Below are positions 1 to 6,629 of a stretch of DNA of 21,157 bases, in pieces (the stretch's first letter is position 1; every line of letters starts with the position of its first letter). The stretch is from a virus, in the IMG/VR virus record IMGVR_UViG_3300005663_000220, positions 1 to 21,157 of that record. One strand, given 5' to 3'. The notes beneath the pieces were generated by a model. That model searched no databases. It was not told where the DNA came from and saw only the letters and a program-made list of their open reading frames with translations. The translations under genes and the position numbers were made by a program.

Positions 1-275
1 CCATCTCTTGTAATTATCTTATCGACCAGTTTATCTATCTTGGTTTCCATCCTGTCTTGTTGGACAACCATCCTGTCCTGACGCTTGTTAATATCATCCT
101 TCATCTCTTTGATTCTGTCTTTTATATCTGTTTTATGTTCAGTAAATTCTTTTGCCTCAACAAAATCCACCGGAAGATCCCTGATCTCCACAAACGCCCA
201 ACCTGCCACTGACATGGCGGCTATTATAAAAGTCGCGATCATTGTTCGCCAGATTAAAGTATAATGTTTCTTCAT
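1..275 (-). CDS. Membrane-anchored coiled-coil protein, C-terminus cut by window edge
   Basis: The gene starts at ATG 275-273, with GGAG five bases upstream, and runs off the left edge, leaving 91 visible residues. A short basic N-terminus (MKKHYTLIWR) leads into one hydrophobic segment at about residues 11-31. After a Pro-containing linker comes a long charged helix rich in K, D, E, Q and R, with QDRM occurring twice, which suggests a coiled coil outside the membrane. The signature is an N-terminal anchor plus coiled coil. In phages this is seen in inner-membrane spanin-like or lysis-accessory proteins, but nothing here proves a lysis role and the C-terminus is unseen. It lies 9 bases after the stop of the preceding structural gene, so it probably shares its transcript. 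Confidence 0.75.
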   Translation of the reverse strand, partial: MKKHYTLIWRTMIATFIIAAMSVAGWAFVEIRDLPVDFVEAKEFTEHKTDIKDRIKEMKDDINKRQDRMVVQQDRMETKIDKLVDKIITRD

Positions 276-284
276 TTTATCTCC

Positions 285-668
285 TTAATCGGCTATCCAT
301 AGTGGAGTAGCTCCTGACCAGACTGACCAACCATCTGCGGAATCATTGAGCAGTTGCACCTTGTTTTCCAAAGAGCCTCTTGACTTGATTCTTTCACCAT
401 CAGATAAAGTTGTTCCATCTAAAACGAATTTGTCATTGGCGTCTGGATCAACGTAAATAGTGGCTCCGCTTGTGGTGTATACTATAATATTCCAACCGTT
501 AGCCCCTGTCACCCCTGGCAGACTTACGCCACCGGCAGCCGTCATATTGACATATTGATTGAACATCTGCTTAGTGGTCAGGGTAATGGTGGTATCTGAT
601 TCTACTATCTGGGCGGAATTGAGTTCTTCCCTCAGCCTTTTTACTTTATCCCATGATATTTTTGCCAT
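285..668 (-). CDS. Putative virion structural protein, beta-rich (127 aa)
   Basis: The protein has a short helical N-terminus (about residues 1-20, KVKRLREEL) followed by beta-rich, Gly/Thr/Asn-rich sequence. The segment DGTTLSDGERIKS, then VQLLNDSADGWSVWSG near the C-terminus, resembles small repeated domains at the ends of phage tail-fibre and surface proteins, where a GWxxxGxxGxW-like ending is common. No signal peptide or enzyme motif is visible. The start ATG at 668 follows AAAAGGAAAATGG at normal spacing. It sits in a run of similar beta-rich genes downstream of the capsid gene, which supports a virion surface or fibre role. The specific function is not established. Confidence 0.7.
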   Translation of the reverse strand: MAKISWDKVKRLREELNSAQIVESDTTITLTTKQMFNQYVNMTAAGGVSLPGVTGANGWNIIVYTTSGATIYVDPDANDKFVLDGTTLSDGERIKSRGSLENKVQLLNDSADGWSVWSGATPLWIAD

Positions 669-682
669 AATCCATTTTCCTT

Positions 683-1042
683 TTAATCCACCATTAACGA
701 TGTTGATATAGTGGCTGTGGTTCCTTCAGCCGCTGCGCCTATGCGGATGAACGGAAACGCCTCCGGATCGAATCCCGCAAAATCCCTGCCTGTCTGGTCT
801 GGGCCGCTACCTGAAGTTGCTCCTGATTTTATCAGCGGACTTCCGGTCGTCTGCGTTCCAGCCACGGTGCTTGAGCCGCTCCATGCAAATCTTACCGTGG
901 TGCCGGAGGTCGCTATGTCCCATTCAAGGTTGAAAAACCCGTTCTTGGCATGTCTACTAATATCAAAAACAGGTGACCAACCATATGCCACTCCATCGCC
1001 GCCGGAGACTGCGCTTGTTAATACTTGTGCAAAAACTTTCAT
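683..1042 (-). CDS. Putative virion structural protein, beta-rich (119 aa)
   Basis: This is a beta-rich protein with Gly, Ser and Thr throughout. It shows an alternating pattern around VFDISRHAKNGFFNLEWDI (residues about 25-43) and a C-terminal ATISTSLMVD strand. Such small sandwich-like proteins are common in phage structural modules downstream of capsid genes, but I recognise no specific family. AAAGGAATAAGAA precedes the ATG at 1042. The stop is 14 bases from the next gene start at 668. A decoration, collar or fibre-associated role is inferred from position only. Confidence 0.68.
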   Translation of the reverse strand: MKVFAQVLTSAVSGGDGVAYGWSPVFDISRHAKNGFFNLEWDIATSGTTVRFAWSGSSTVAGTQTTGSPLIKSGATSGSGPDQTGRDFAGFDPEAFPFIRIGAAAEGTTATISTSLMVD

Positions 1043-1053
1043 TTCTTATTCCT

Positions 1054-1257
1054 TTAAATAGCCAAACTTATCAAATACAAAGTTGAAATTATAAAATAAA
1101 ATCCTAATTCCTTGTCGGAAAAAAGATTGTTTATTTCCCTTAAACTTTTGTAAAATCTATTATATTTCTTCTCTTTTGTTAACCATTTTCTTGATAGTAA
1201 AAGAAAAGAAGAAAACAAAAAAAAGAAAACTATTATCGCTAAATTAAAATTATTCAT
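1054..1257 (-). CDS. Small two-helix membrane protein (67 aa)
   Basis: The visible features are two hydrophobic segments, at about residues 4-20 and 50-66, flanking a basic middle (RKWLTKEKKYNRFYKSLREI). That is a helical-hairpin membrane protein in outline. I chose ATG 1257-1255 rather than a TTG four codons upstream because the ATG overlaps the stop of the preceding gene (TATGAATAA, 8-base overlap), an arrangement that favours translational coupling; no strong separate ribosome site is seen. It is markedly AT-rich compared with the structural genes around it. Holins can have this size and topology, but so can many phage membrane proteins, so I leave the function open. Confidence 0.62.
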   Translation of the reverse strand: MNNFNLAIIVFFFLFSSFLLLSRKWLTKEKKYNRFYKSLREINNLFSDKELGFYFIISTLYLISLAI

Positions 1258-2101
1258 ACCACAAATCAAACCCCGCGCTCACTATGCCGCCCGCCCCAAC
1301 AGCAGATGCCCTTATTGTAATGTCTGATTTGGCAGTTGCTGGAAGTGGAAAATCGTAAGGGTGCTCTGATCTTCCTTGGTTTATGCTTATCGGGGCCTTC
1401 ACGTTAAACACCCCGCCAAAGGGTCTGACAAACAAGCGTACGTCTGTTATCTTGTTAGAAGATGTCGAAGCATAAAAGCGGGTGACATAGGCCGTGAATC
1501 CCCCCGGAACAGTGAATAACGACATAAAGGTTTGTTCATTCCCGACCAAAATCTTTGCTTGAATATCGTCTGTATTGTCCGGTATTCCATTGGCTCCACC
1601 AGAAGTATCAGTATTATCCTTTGAAATATAAATATTTCCTAACGACACAACGGCTGATTTGTTTAACGCTCTGAAAACTCTCCACCACTTATTATCGGTA
1701 GCGCCTGATGTTAAGGCAACAAAAGCAAACCCATTGGTTATTACCTCAACCGTTGAATAGTTATAATCGCTGTCGATTCCCTGGACTTCCCATATATCTC
1801 CGGCGTCACCGTTGTTGTCAGAACTAATATACATCGTGGCAAAAGTATCGTCTGCCAAATACTCATAAACTGCCGAACCATCCCAAACATCTTCGAGTGT
1901 AGCGGGAACGGCCAAGTTTTGACCAAATTTATTATACGACACATGATCGGCAACATTACCTTTGGCTATCTCAACAAAGTATGGCGTATTGATCACTCTT
2001 GGTTTGCTATCAATTTGTTTGATGCCGTATTCGGTATCGTCAATATCAATAAACCTTACTGACCCTCTTGTTAACCCTCTACCTTTACCACTTCCTGCCA
2101 T
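1250..2101 (-). CDS. Putative virion structural protein (283 aa)
   Basis: The start is taken at ATG 2101-2099 (MAGSGKGRG); an upstream in-frame start would place its site inside a terminator hairpin. Residues about 35-60 (TPYFVEIAKGNVADHVSYNK) followed by GQNLAVPATLEDVWDG match a pattern I have seen in structural proteins of environmental tailed phages, where an EIAKGxVxGH...KFGxN...EDVW block opens a beta-rich protein. The remainder is beta-rich (IYISKDNTDTSGG, VRLFVRPFGG) without enzyme motifs. This fits a tail, fibre or neck-associated protein, but the exact part is unknown. A terminator-like hairpin precedes it, so it may start a separate transcript or be read at reduced level. Confidence 0.72.
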   Translation of the reverse strand: MAGSGKGRGLTRGSVRFIDIDDTEYGIKQIDSKPRVINTPYFVEIAKGNVADHVSYNKFGQNLAVPATLEDVWDGSAVYEYLADDTFATMYISSDNNGDAGDIWEVQGIDSDYNYSTVEVITNGFAFVALTSGATDNKWWRVFRALNKSAVVSLGNIYISKDNTDTSGGANGIPDNTDDIQAKILVGNEQTFMSLFTVPGGFTAYVTRFYASTSSNKITDVRLFVRPFGGVFNVKAPISINQGRSEHPYDFPLPATAKSDITIRASAVGAGGIVSAGFDLWYE

Positions 2102-2118
2102 TATTATCTTTTCCAAAT

Positions 2119-2168
2119 AAAAAAGGAGAACCAATTAGGAAGCTATATTGGTTCCTTGCTGATTCTCC
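2119..2168 (-). terminator. Rho-independent terminator-like hairpin with alternative pairings
   Basis: Read on the minus strand, GGAACCAAT (2155-2147) pairs with ATTGGTT..CC (2135-2125, with a 2-base bulge) around an 11-base loop. TTTTTT (2124-2119) and a further AT-rich run follow directly. An outer segment GGAGAA (2168-2163) can instead pair with TTCTCC (2130-2125), so two mutually exclusive folds share one arm. It fills most of the 92-base gap between two structural genes. This may be a terminator or attenuator that lowers expression of the genes beyond it. Confidence 0.6.
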
Positions 2169-2193
2169 CTTACAGATTAAAAATTTAAACTTT

Positions 2194-2658
2194 TTAACTA
2201 CCGAATGCGATCCATTGCAAACTTCCGCCTGATGGCACAACCGATATGGCTGAAGCACCGTCGCCGGCCATCAATGCAGCAGTAACTATGCCTGCTCCCA
2301 GACCCGTGTTATGAACCCACTCTAAATCGCTTGCTGAAGCTCCGGAAACATCTCCATGCCCACCGACTAATGCTAAAATGGTAGTCATTCCGGTATCAAT
2401 ACTAACAGATGCTCCGGCCCAAACAACACTCCCACCAGAAACCAATCTGCCGGCTGTGCTGTTAGATTCGGACAGGACTGCTCCACCTGCCCCGTCAAGA
2501 TAACCTAATTCCGTCGGGGTGATTGCAGTGTTCCCGCTGTACTCTATTCCTTTTTCGACAATCGTCACTCCAGAAGCTATTGTAGCGAACGTAGTTGCCG
2601 AATACTGTTGATATGTACTTGAGCCGTGTCTTACTCCGGCTTTTTTCTTTCTTGGCAT
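2194..2658 (-). CDS. Putative tail-fibre or surface structural protein (154 aa)
   Basis: The protein has a basic N-terminus (MPRKKKAGVRHG), then low-complexity beta-rich sequence full of Gly, Ala, Ser and Thr. Residues about 47-58 (TPTELGYLDGAG) match the TELGYLDG motif often repeated in phage tail-fibre and side-tail proteins. The C-terminus (VVPSGGSLQWIAFGS) is hydrophobic, as in fibre or decoration tips. A strong site, AAGGAGGAACTGATAA, precedes ATG 2658. It is the first protein gene after the tRNA. The link to fibres rests on the one motif and composition. Confidence 0.7.
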   Translation of the reverse strand: MPRKKKAGVRHGSSTYQQYSATTFATIASGVTIVEKGIEYSGNTAITPTELGYLDGAGGAVLSESNSTAGRLVSGGSVVWAGASVSIDTGMTTILALVGGHGDVSGASASDLEWVHNTGLGAGIVTAALMAGDGASAISVVPSGGSLQWIAFGS

Positions 2659-2745
2659 TTATCAGTTCCTCCTTGAATATTTTATTTGTTTACGGCGAGT
2701 GAAACTGAATGTGAACCCATCGCCTGTTCTTTCTCTTTTTTGTTT

Positions 2746-2815
2746 TGGCAGAGTGGCAAGGAATCGAACCTCACTAAGTGGTTTTGGAGACCTCTTTTGT
2801 CCCAGAGCCCACTCC
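2746..2815 (-). tRNA. tRNA-Trp (anticodon CCA), CCA end encoded
   Basis: On the minus strand the 70 bases begin GGAGTGG, which pairs with CCACTCT near the 3' end (seven pairs, one G-U). A discriminator G and an encoded CCA follow. The anticodon loop CTCCAAA, flanked by GGT and ACC, is the conserved core of bacterial tRNA-Trp and carries anticodon CCA. The T arm has TTCGATT between TGAGG and CCTTG. The D arm is short: CTCT can pair with AGAG but then competes with the lower anticodon stem, and one anticodon-stem pair is A-A. It may be a working but reduced phage tRNA or a decaying one. Confidence 0.75.
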
Positions 2816-2820
2816 GCATA

Positions 2821-2850
2821 AGCGAAGGAGAAACATTTAACTACTTCGCT
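2821..2850. other. Stem-loop between endonuclease gene and tRNA
   Basis: AGCGAAG (2821-2827) and CTTCGCT (2844-2850) form a perfect 7-bp stem with a 16-base loop. On the minus strand it lies between the endonuclease stop codon and the 5' end of the tRNA, so it could guide RNA processing there. On the plus strand it is followed by TTTTAATT and would look like a weak terminator, but no plus-strand gene is present. Confidence 0.5.
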
Positions 2851-2852
2851 TT

Positions 2853-3881
2853 TTAATTATGAAATCTTATTACTTTATCTTTGGTTTCCATAAGATTATT
2901 TTGATATTCTGATTCCCAAATAACCAAACAGTCAAAGCCATACTTCTTGAAATGATCTATCCTGTCTTGAGGATCATCATTCCTGTGCCAGTAATCTCCG
3001 TACACTTCGATCAATTTCTTCTGTCCGTTCACATTCATGAAATCTGGACATTTGCCACCAATAAAAGTGTCGAAATCACCAACATATTTATACTCGTTTG
3101 GAAACAACTCGTTTAAAAAATCCTCGAACTTTAATTCAAGTTTGTTAGGCTTTAAGCCTCTGATCCTGCCGAACTCTTTGGTAAACACTGGATCGTTCTT
3201 GAACTTTGCTGTCATGGCAATCGAAACTTTATCTCCGAGAAGCTTTAATCTATGGTCAGTTTCTTTAGTAAGTCCTTTACTCCAAGGATTCCAATTGCCG
3301 TTCGGTCTTTTTTGTCCTTTGGTCTTTTTAACAACCTTTTCATAAATTTCTGGAGTTCGTTCTACAAGCTTCAGATTATGATGTATAATAAACTCTCTGC
3401 CTGGATTGGTCATCCCTCCGCATTTGCACTTGCATAGTTGGGGTGGAGATAATTCCTCTTTTGGCCATATCTCAGCTTTGGTAGCAGATTGTTTTTTGCC
3501 GCCATCAGCCAATGATTTACTGGTTTCTTTTGTTAGACCTTTATTCCAAGCAGTATGACCAGATTTAAATGGGCCAGGATTATGTCCTCGAATATACAAA
3601 TTTTTTATATTCTTTACCCGTTCACCACATTTACATTTACATAAAGGAAATTCAACGTCTTCCTTTTTGACAAACTTTCCGTTTACGAGCATTGTTCCCT
3701 TTTTAGAATGAGAATTAGTCTTATAATACTTTTTATTTGACTCTACTCTTTTTTCTGTTGTTTCTTTGGAAACTTTTACCCCTCTGCGATGATGGCCGTG
3801 AATGAATCTATTACCTGGTTTTGTAACGAATCCACCACAACCACATTCACAAAGTTTGTTTTTAGGGTTAATGTTTTGCAT
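2853..3881 (-). CDS. Free-standing Vsr-like (EDxHD-type) homing endonuclease with zinc-finger-like repeats
   Basis: The C-terminal ~100 residues look like the Vsr/EDxHD nuclease fold: E249 in NKLELKFEDFL, then D280 (KCPDF), E292 and H299 in IEVYGDYWH, and a closing LVIWESEY strand. The N-terminus has three CxCxCG...GH/HH units starting at C11, C81 and C150 (with H30, H100 and H167 as likely partners), which suggests metal-binding DNA-contact modules. Two AWNKGLTKET / WSKGLTKETD stretches resemble NUMOD-type DNA-binding segments. The family (I-Bth0305I is the type example) cuts DNA at phage genes to spread its own gene. It is AT-rich and sits 13 bases after the capsid gene with no good ribosome site, as expected for an inserted selfish gene. 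The exact family call is by eye. Confidence 0.8.
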   Translation of the reverse strand: MQNINPKNKLCECGCGGFVTKPGNRFIHGHHRRGVKVSKETTEKRVESNKKYYKTNSHSKKGTMLVNGKFVKKEDVEFPLCKCKCGERVKNIKNLYIRGHNPGPFKSGHTAWNKGLTKETSKSLADGGKKQSATKAEIWPKEELSPPQLCKCKCGGMTNPGREFIIHHNLKLVERTPEIYEKVVKKTKGQKRPNGNWNPWSKGLTKETDHRLKLLGDKVSIAMTAKFKNDPVFTKEFGRIRGLKPNKLELKFEDFLNELFPNEYKYVGDFDTFIGGKCPDFMNVNGQKKLIEVYGDYWHRNDDPQDRIDHFKKYGFDCLVIWESEYQNNLMETKDKVIRFHN

Positions 3882-3894
3882 TAACTAATTAGTT

Positions 3895-4986
3895 CTAAGC
3901 TGTTGATTTATAACTATGTTTTACGTCGACCGACATAATGCCGCCAAACATACGTGTTTTGAATCTCGCTTTCACATCCGCTTTGAACGCGTCGTCGTGA
4001 TTGGCTGGCTGCGTAAACGTTTGCAGCGGCCATACTTCCGTCCACCAAAAGTCCTCTTTGAAATCTCCATAATACCAAGTAGTCGGTGACTGTTGGGTAA
4101 TATACGGAGAAGAAAGAACTTTGAACTTACCTTTGAACGTATTGACTGCATTATCATTAGACTCTGGCACCAAAGTGCTGTTAGCTAATTGAGAAGCCTC
4201 AACATCCAAATCCTGCGGAATCAGAACCGTCGGGTTCATAATAGCTACGCCGATATAATCATTGGAGTCTAACCCTAAAGAATCATCCTTCTGATAATGA
4301 ACCAACTTCAGGATGGCTTCCATTCCGGCCTCGCCAAAAAGGTTAGTAGCCTGAAGATTGCCATTAGTGGTGGAATAAAAAGCCGTAGGCACGTTGCTCG
4401 GACGATATACCGTAGTATTGATATCCTGAACGCCCTGAACGATTAACCTTTCTTTCCACTGGGCCAGCTTCATACCAATTCTTTGAGCCCTTGCCAACAC
4501 CTGACCGGTTTTATCAAACGTGATCATCTCTTCAGATACGGAAAGCATTTTCCCATACTTGATGCTCTGACCAGTCACGTACTTCTCGGTCATCGTACCG
4601 TCTTTGTACTCATGCAGCTCCGGTATTTCATCCGGGGTTTCTACATCAGTAAATCCTGCAACGGTCTCTCTTTCCACATTACTCTGAACCGTAGTTACCA
4701 GTTGATCACCAATGGTGGGCACTGCATCATAGGCAGAAATTATCCTGCTGTTGATCAGTTCACCGGTAATCTTTGGAAAAGAACTGGAGGCGATTGCTTC
4801 AGTCGCCGGTACAACTTTACCAAACTCATGAAACGTGCACTGCTCCCATATCTCCCTTAAAGAAAAATCAGTTGGCTGAATCTTACCTGTTTCCAGAAGA
4901 TCCCGAACTACTCTTGTAGCTCCATCAGGCCCTTGACTCTCTAAGAGATTATGTAACGCGGTTCCCATTTTATTTCGAAAAGACAT
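3895..4986 (-). CDS. Major capsid protein, HK97 fold (363 aa)
   Basis: Size, position after protease and decoration genes, and sequence features fit an HK97-fold major head protein. An N-terminal helical region (residues about 1-50) is followed by an E-loop-like stretch with VERETVAGFTDVETPDEIPE. The helix MLSVSEEMITFDKTGQVLARA leads a spine-helix-like segment, and the mixed alpha/beta remainder has IGVAIMNPTVLIP (a typical A-domain strand-turn) and a C-terminal DVKARFKTRMFGGIMSVDVKHSY. No long scaffolding delta domain is present, consistent with the scaffold being encoded separately with the protease. GGAGGACACAAAG gives a strong ribosome site before ATG 4986. Hundreds of copies build the icosahedral shell around the DNA. 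Confidence 0.85.
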   Translation of the reverse strand: MSFRNKMGTALHNLLESQGPDGATRVVRDLLETGKIQPTDFSLREIWEQCTFHEFGKVVPATEAIASSSFPKITGELINSRIISAYDAVPTIGDQLVTTVQSNVERETVAGFTDVETPDEIPELHEYKDGTMTEKYVTGQSIKYGKMLSVSEEMITFDKTGQVLARAQRIGMKLAQWKERLIVQGVQDINTTVYRPSNVPTAFYSTTNGNLQATNLFGEAGMEAILKLVHYQKDDSLGLDSNDYIGVAIMNPTVLIPQDLDVEASQLANSTLVPESNDNAVNTFKGKFKVLSSPYITQQSPTTWYYGDFKEDFWWTEVWPLQTFTQPANHDDAFKADVKARFKTRMFGGIMSVDVKHSYKSTA

Positions 4987-5013
4987 CTTTGTGTCCTCCT
5001 TTACTCTACTATA

Positions 5014-5526
5014 TTATATTTTATTTGGTTCCCCGATAATGGATGTTATAATAACATCCGCTGTGAGGGCATGGACTTTTGCCTCTGCAAAATATCCAAG
5101 TGCTAATGAAGTGTCCGTGACCTTCATTACTTTCTGGTTGAGCAAATCCGAAGCGGTAGTTGTACCCGATGCTCCGAACATCTGCCCTGTCCTAATCGTC
5201 TTGGCCGGCTTCATATCTAAATTATACTTGCCGGTCGTTCCGATTGAGACTTTTTGAATTATTGTGTTGTTCACTCCATCCACATCATCCAGGGAAACGC
5301 CCAGGAAATAATCCTTCACACTTGCCTTGTTCAATGTCAGGGATGAACCCGATATCCTGTGGTACTCGAAGGGATATGCATAATTGTCAGCGGTAGAAGA
5401 TCCATCGTTTCTGAGGTTATCGTCTTTATCAAGGAACATCATGTCCCCCTGCTCTACCGTAACCCCGGATGCCACCCCCACTATGATGGGTATGGCTTCA
5501 TGGTCTACGTACCGATTAACATTCAT
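5014..5526 (-). CDS. Putative head decoration-type protein, diverged third relative (170 aa)
   Basis: This gene lies between the two similar decoration-type genes and the capsid gene and has the same length as they do. The order of motifs is comparable: VASGVTVEQGDMMFLD matches KVVIEAGDFCYAH, and DYFLGVSLDDVDG matches NNFMGIAKMGSPSG; then VSIGTTGKYNLDM and a C-terminal LGYFAEAKVHALTADVIITSI follow. This suggests an older third copy of the same fold, comparable to phage head decoration (DUF2190-like) proteins. The start at 5526 is 8 bases beyond the preceding stop, with AAGAAG upstream. Small beta-barrel proteins at this place usually bind the outside of the capsid lattice and stabilise it; that role is inferred here. 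Confidence 0.68.
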   Translation of the reverse strand: MNVNRYVDHEAIPIIVGVASGVTVEQGDMMFLDKDDNLRNDGSSTADNYAYPFEYHRISGSSLTLNKASVKDYFLGVSLDDVDGVNNTIIQKVSIGTTGKYNLDMKPAKTIRTGQMFGASGTTTASDLLNQKVMKVTDTSLALGYFAEAKVHALTADVIITSIIGEPNKI

Positions 5527-5534
5527 ATCACTTC

Positions 5535-6050
5535 TTAGGTTCCGTCGTAAGTCAGGTTGGTAGCTCCAGAGAATCGAGTCCTCAAAGAGAAATCAACAAA
5601 GCTGACTGCGGAAGTTTCTGTTTTGACTATTGTTCCTAAATAAACAGTGGTTCCAAAACCAAAGGTGTCTATCACTTGTGCTTCAACAAACTGATTAGAA
5701 ACGCCAGCACCGGAAGGATGAGGCGAAACTGCGCTAACCGCAGCGCCAACCGTAACGGCCTGATTATGGCCTAAAGGCATTCTGAAAATGCCGGCGGTCA
5801 TCACTGTTACGTTCTCGGTTACTCCAGATGGAGAACCCATCTTGGCAATACCCATGAAGTTATTGATGATGTCCAAAAAACCAGCGTCAGTAGATCCACC
5901 AGTACTTTGATAGGCACTAAAAGGCATCAGATAATCGCTGTCGCCCGGATGAGCGTAACAAAAATCTCCGGCCTCTATAACTACTTTACCGCGCACGGGA
6001 ACTATAATATCATTGGTCTTCCCGAATAAATATCTGCTATGTCCAGCCAT
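5535..6050 (-). CDS. Putative head decoration-type protein, tandem copy A (171 aa)
   Basis: This protein is close to the product of the gene just upstream along almost its whole length: same MAG.(S/N)R(Y/H)L start, IEAGDFC.(A/T)HP.DS.YL, an identical MGIAKMGSPSG region, an identical TSAVSFVDFSLRTRFSG region and the YDGT ending. The middle (residues about 45-60) and the stretch around IDTFGFGTTVYLG differ. The fold is probably a small beta barrel of the capsid-decoration kind, given its place between protease/scaffold and capsid genes. A strong site, AAAGGAGGAAAACTAATAT, precedes ATG 6050 and is itself duplicated. One residue longer than its sister. Confidence 0.72.
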   Translation of the reverse strand: MAGHSRYLFGKTNDIIVPVRGKVVIEAGDFCYAHPGDSDYLMPFSAYQSTGGSTDAGFLDIINNFMGIAKMGSPSGVTENVTVMTAGIFRMPLGHNQAVTVGAAVSAVSPHPSGAGVSNQFVEAQVIDTFGFGTTVYLGTIVKTETSAVSFVDFSLRTRFSGATNLTYDGT

Positions 6051-6088
6051 ATATTAGTTTTCCTCCTTTCATAGATTTTTAATTATTT

Positions 6089-6601
6089 TTAAGTTCCGTC
6101 GTAAACTATGTTAGTCGATCCACTAAATCTCGTTCTTAGTGAGAAATCAACAAAGCTGACTGCGGAAGTTTCTGTTTTGACTATTGTTCCTAAATATACC
6201 GTAGTCCCTATCGTCAGATCGCCAACTACTTGAGCTTCAACGAATTGGTTGCTTGCGCCTGAGCCAACGGCATGAGGCGAAACACCACTAACGGCTGCCC
6301 CGACCGTGACTGCTTGAGGATGTCCCAAAGGGAACCTAAAAACTCCCTTGGTCATCACTGTTACGTTCTCGGTTACTCCAGATGGAGAACCCATCTTGGC
6401 AATACCCATGAAGTTCTCGACCACATCAGACATGCCCGCTCCGGTAGTGGAACTATCCGTAAACAGATTGAATGGGAGCAAGTAATTGCTATCGTTTGGA
6501 TGAGTCCAGCAAAAATCCCCAGCTTCTATAACGGTCTTGCCGCGGGTGGGAATCAAAACATCGCCGGAGTCACCAGATAAATGTCTATTCTGTCCAGCCA
6601 T
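6089..6601 (-). CDS. Putative head decoration-type protein, tandem copy B (170 aa)
   Basis: First of the two sister decoration-type genes in transcription order. It shares the start, the VTENVTVMT.G(V/I)FR.PLGH..AVTVGAAVS.VSPH core (residues about 72-110) and the C-terminal third with copy A. Its variable segment reads NLFTDSSTTGAGMSDVVENF. The same ribosome site as copy A stands before ATG 6601. Two simultaneous versions may both be built into the shell, or one may be free to change. The protein has two Trp/Cys positions (FCW near residue 33) but no enzyme motif. The decoration assignment rests on position and length, not on a structural match. Confidence 0.72.
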   Translation of the reverse strand: MAGQNRHLSGDSGDVLIPTRGKTVIEAGDFCWTHPNDSNYLLPFNLFTDSSTTGAGMSDVVENFMGIAKMGSPSGVTENVTVMTKGVFRFPLGHPQAVTVGAAVSGVSPHAVGSGASNQFVEAQVVGDLTIGTTVYLGTIVKTETSAVSFVDFSLRTRFSGSTNIVYDGT

Positions 6602-6629
6602 ATATTAGTTTTCCTCCTTTCATAGATTT

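Noticed and set aside
711-1061. Plus-strand frame of 116 codons opposite a structural gene
   Set aside because: No ribosome site; the minus-strand frame has one and fits the gene order.
1054-1257. Firm call of a holin
   Set aside because: Two hydrophobic segments fit, but no lysin gene is in view and the membrane-anchored protein at the left edge is an equally good lysis candidate.
2680-2745. Second tRNA or riboswitch next to the tRNA-Trp (GGCGA...TCGCC stem and a GGTTCAC stretch)
   Set aside because: Only a 5-7 bp stem with a long loop; no anticodon arm or acceptor stem could be built.
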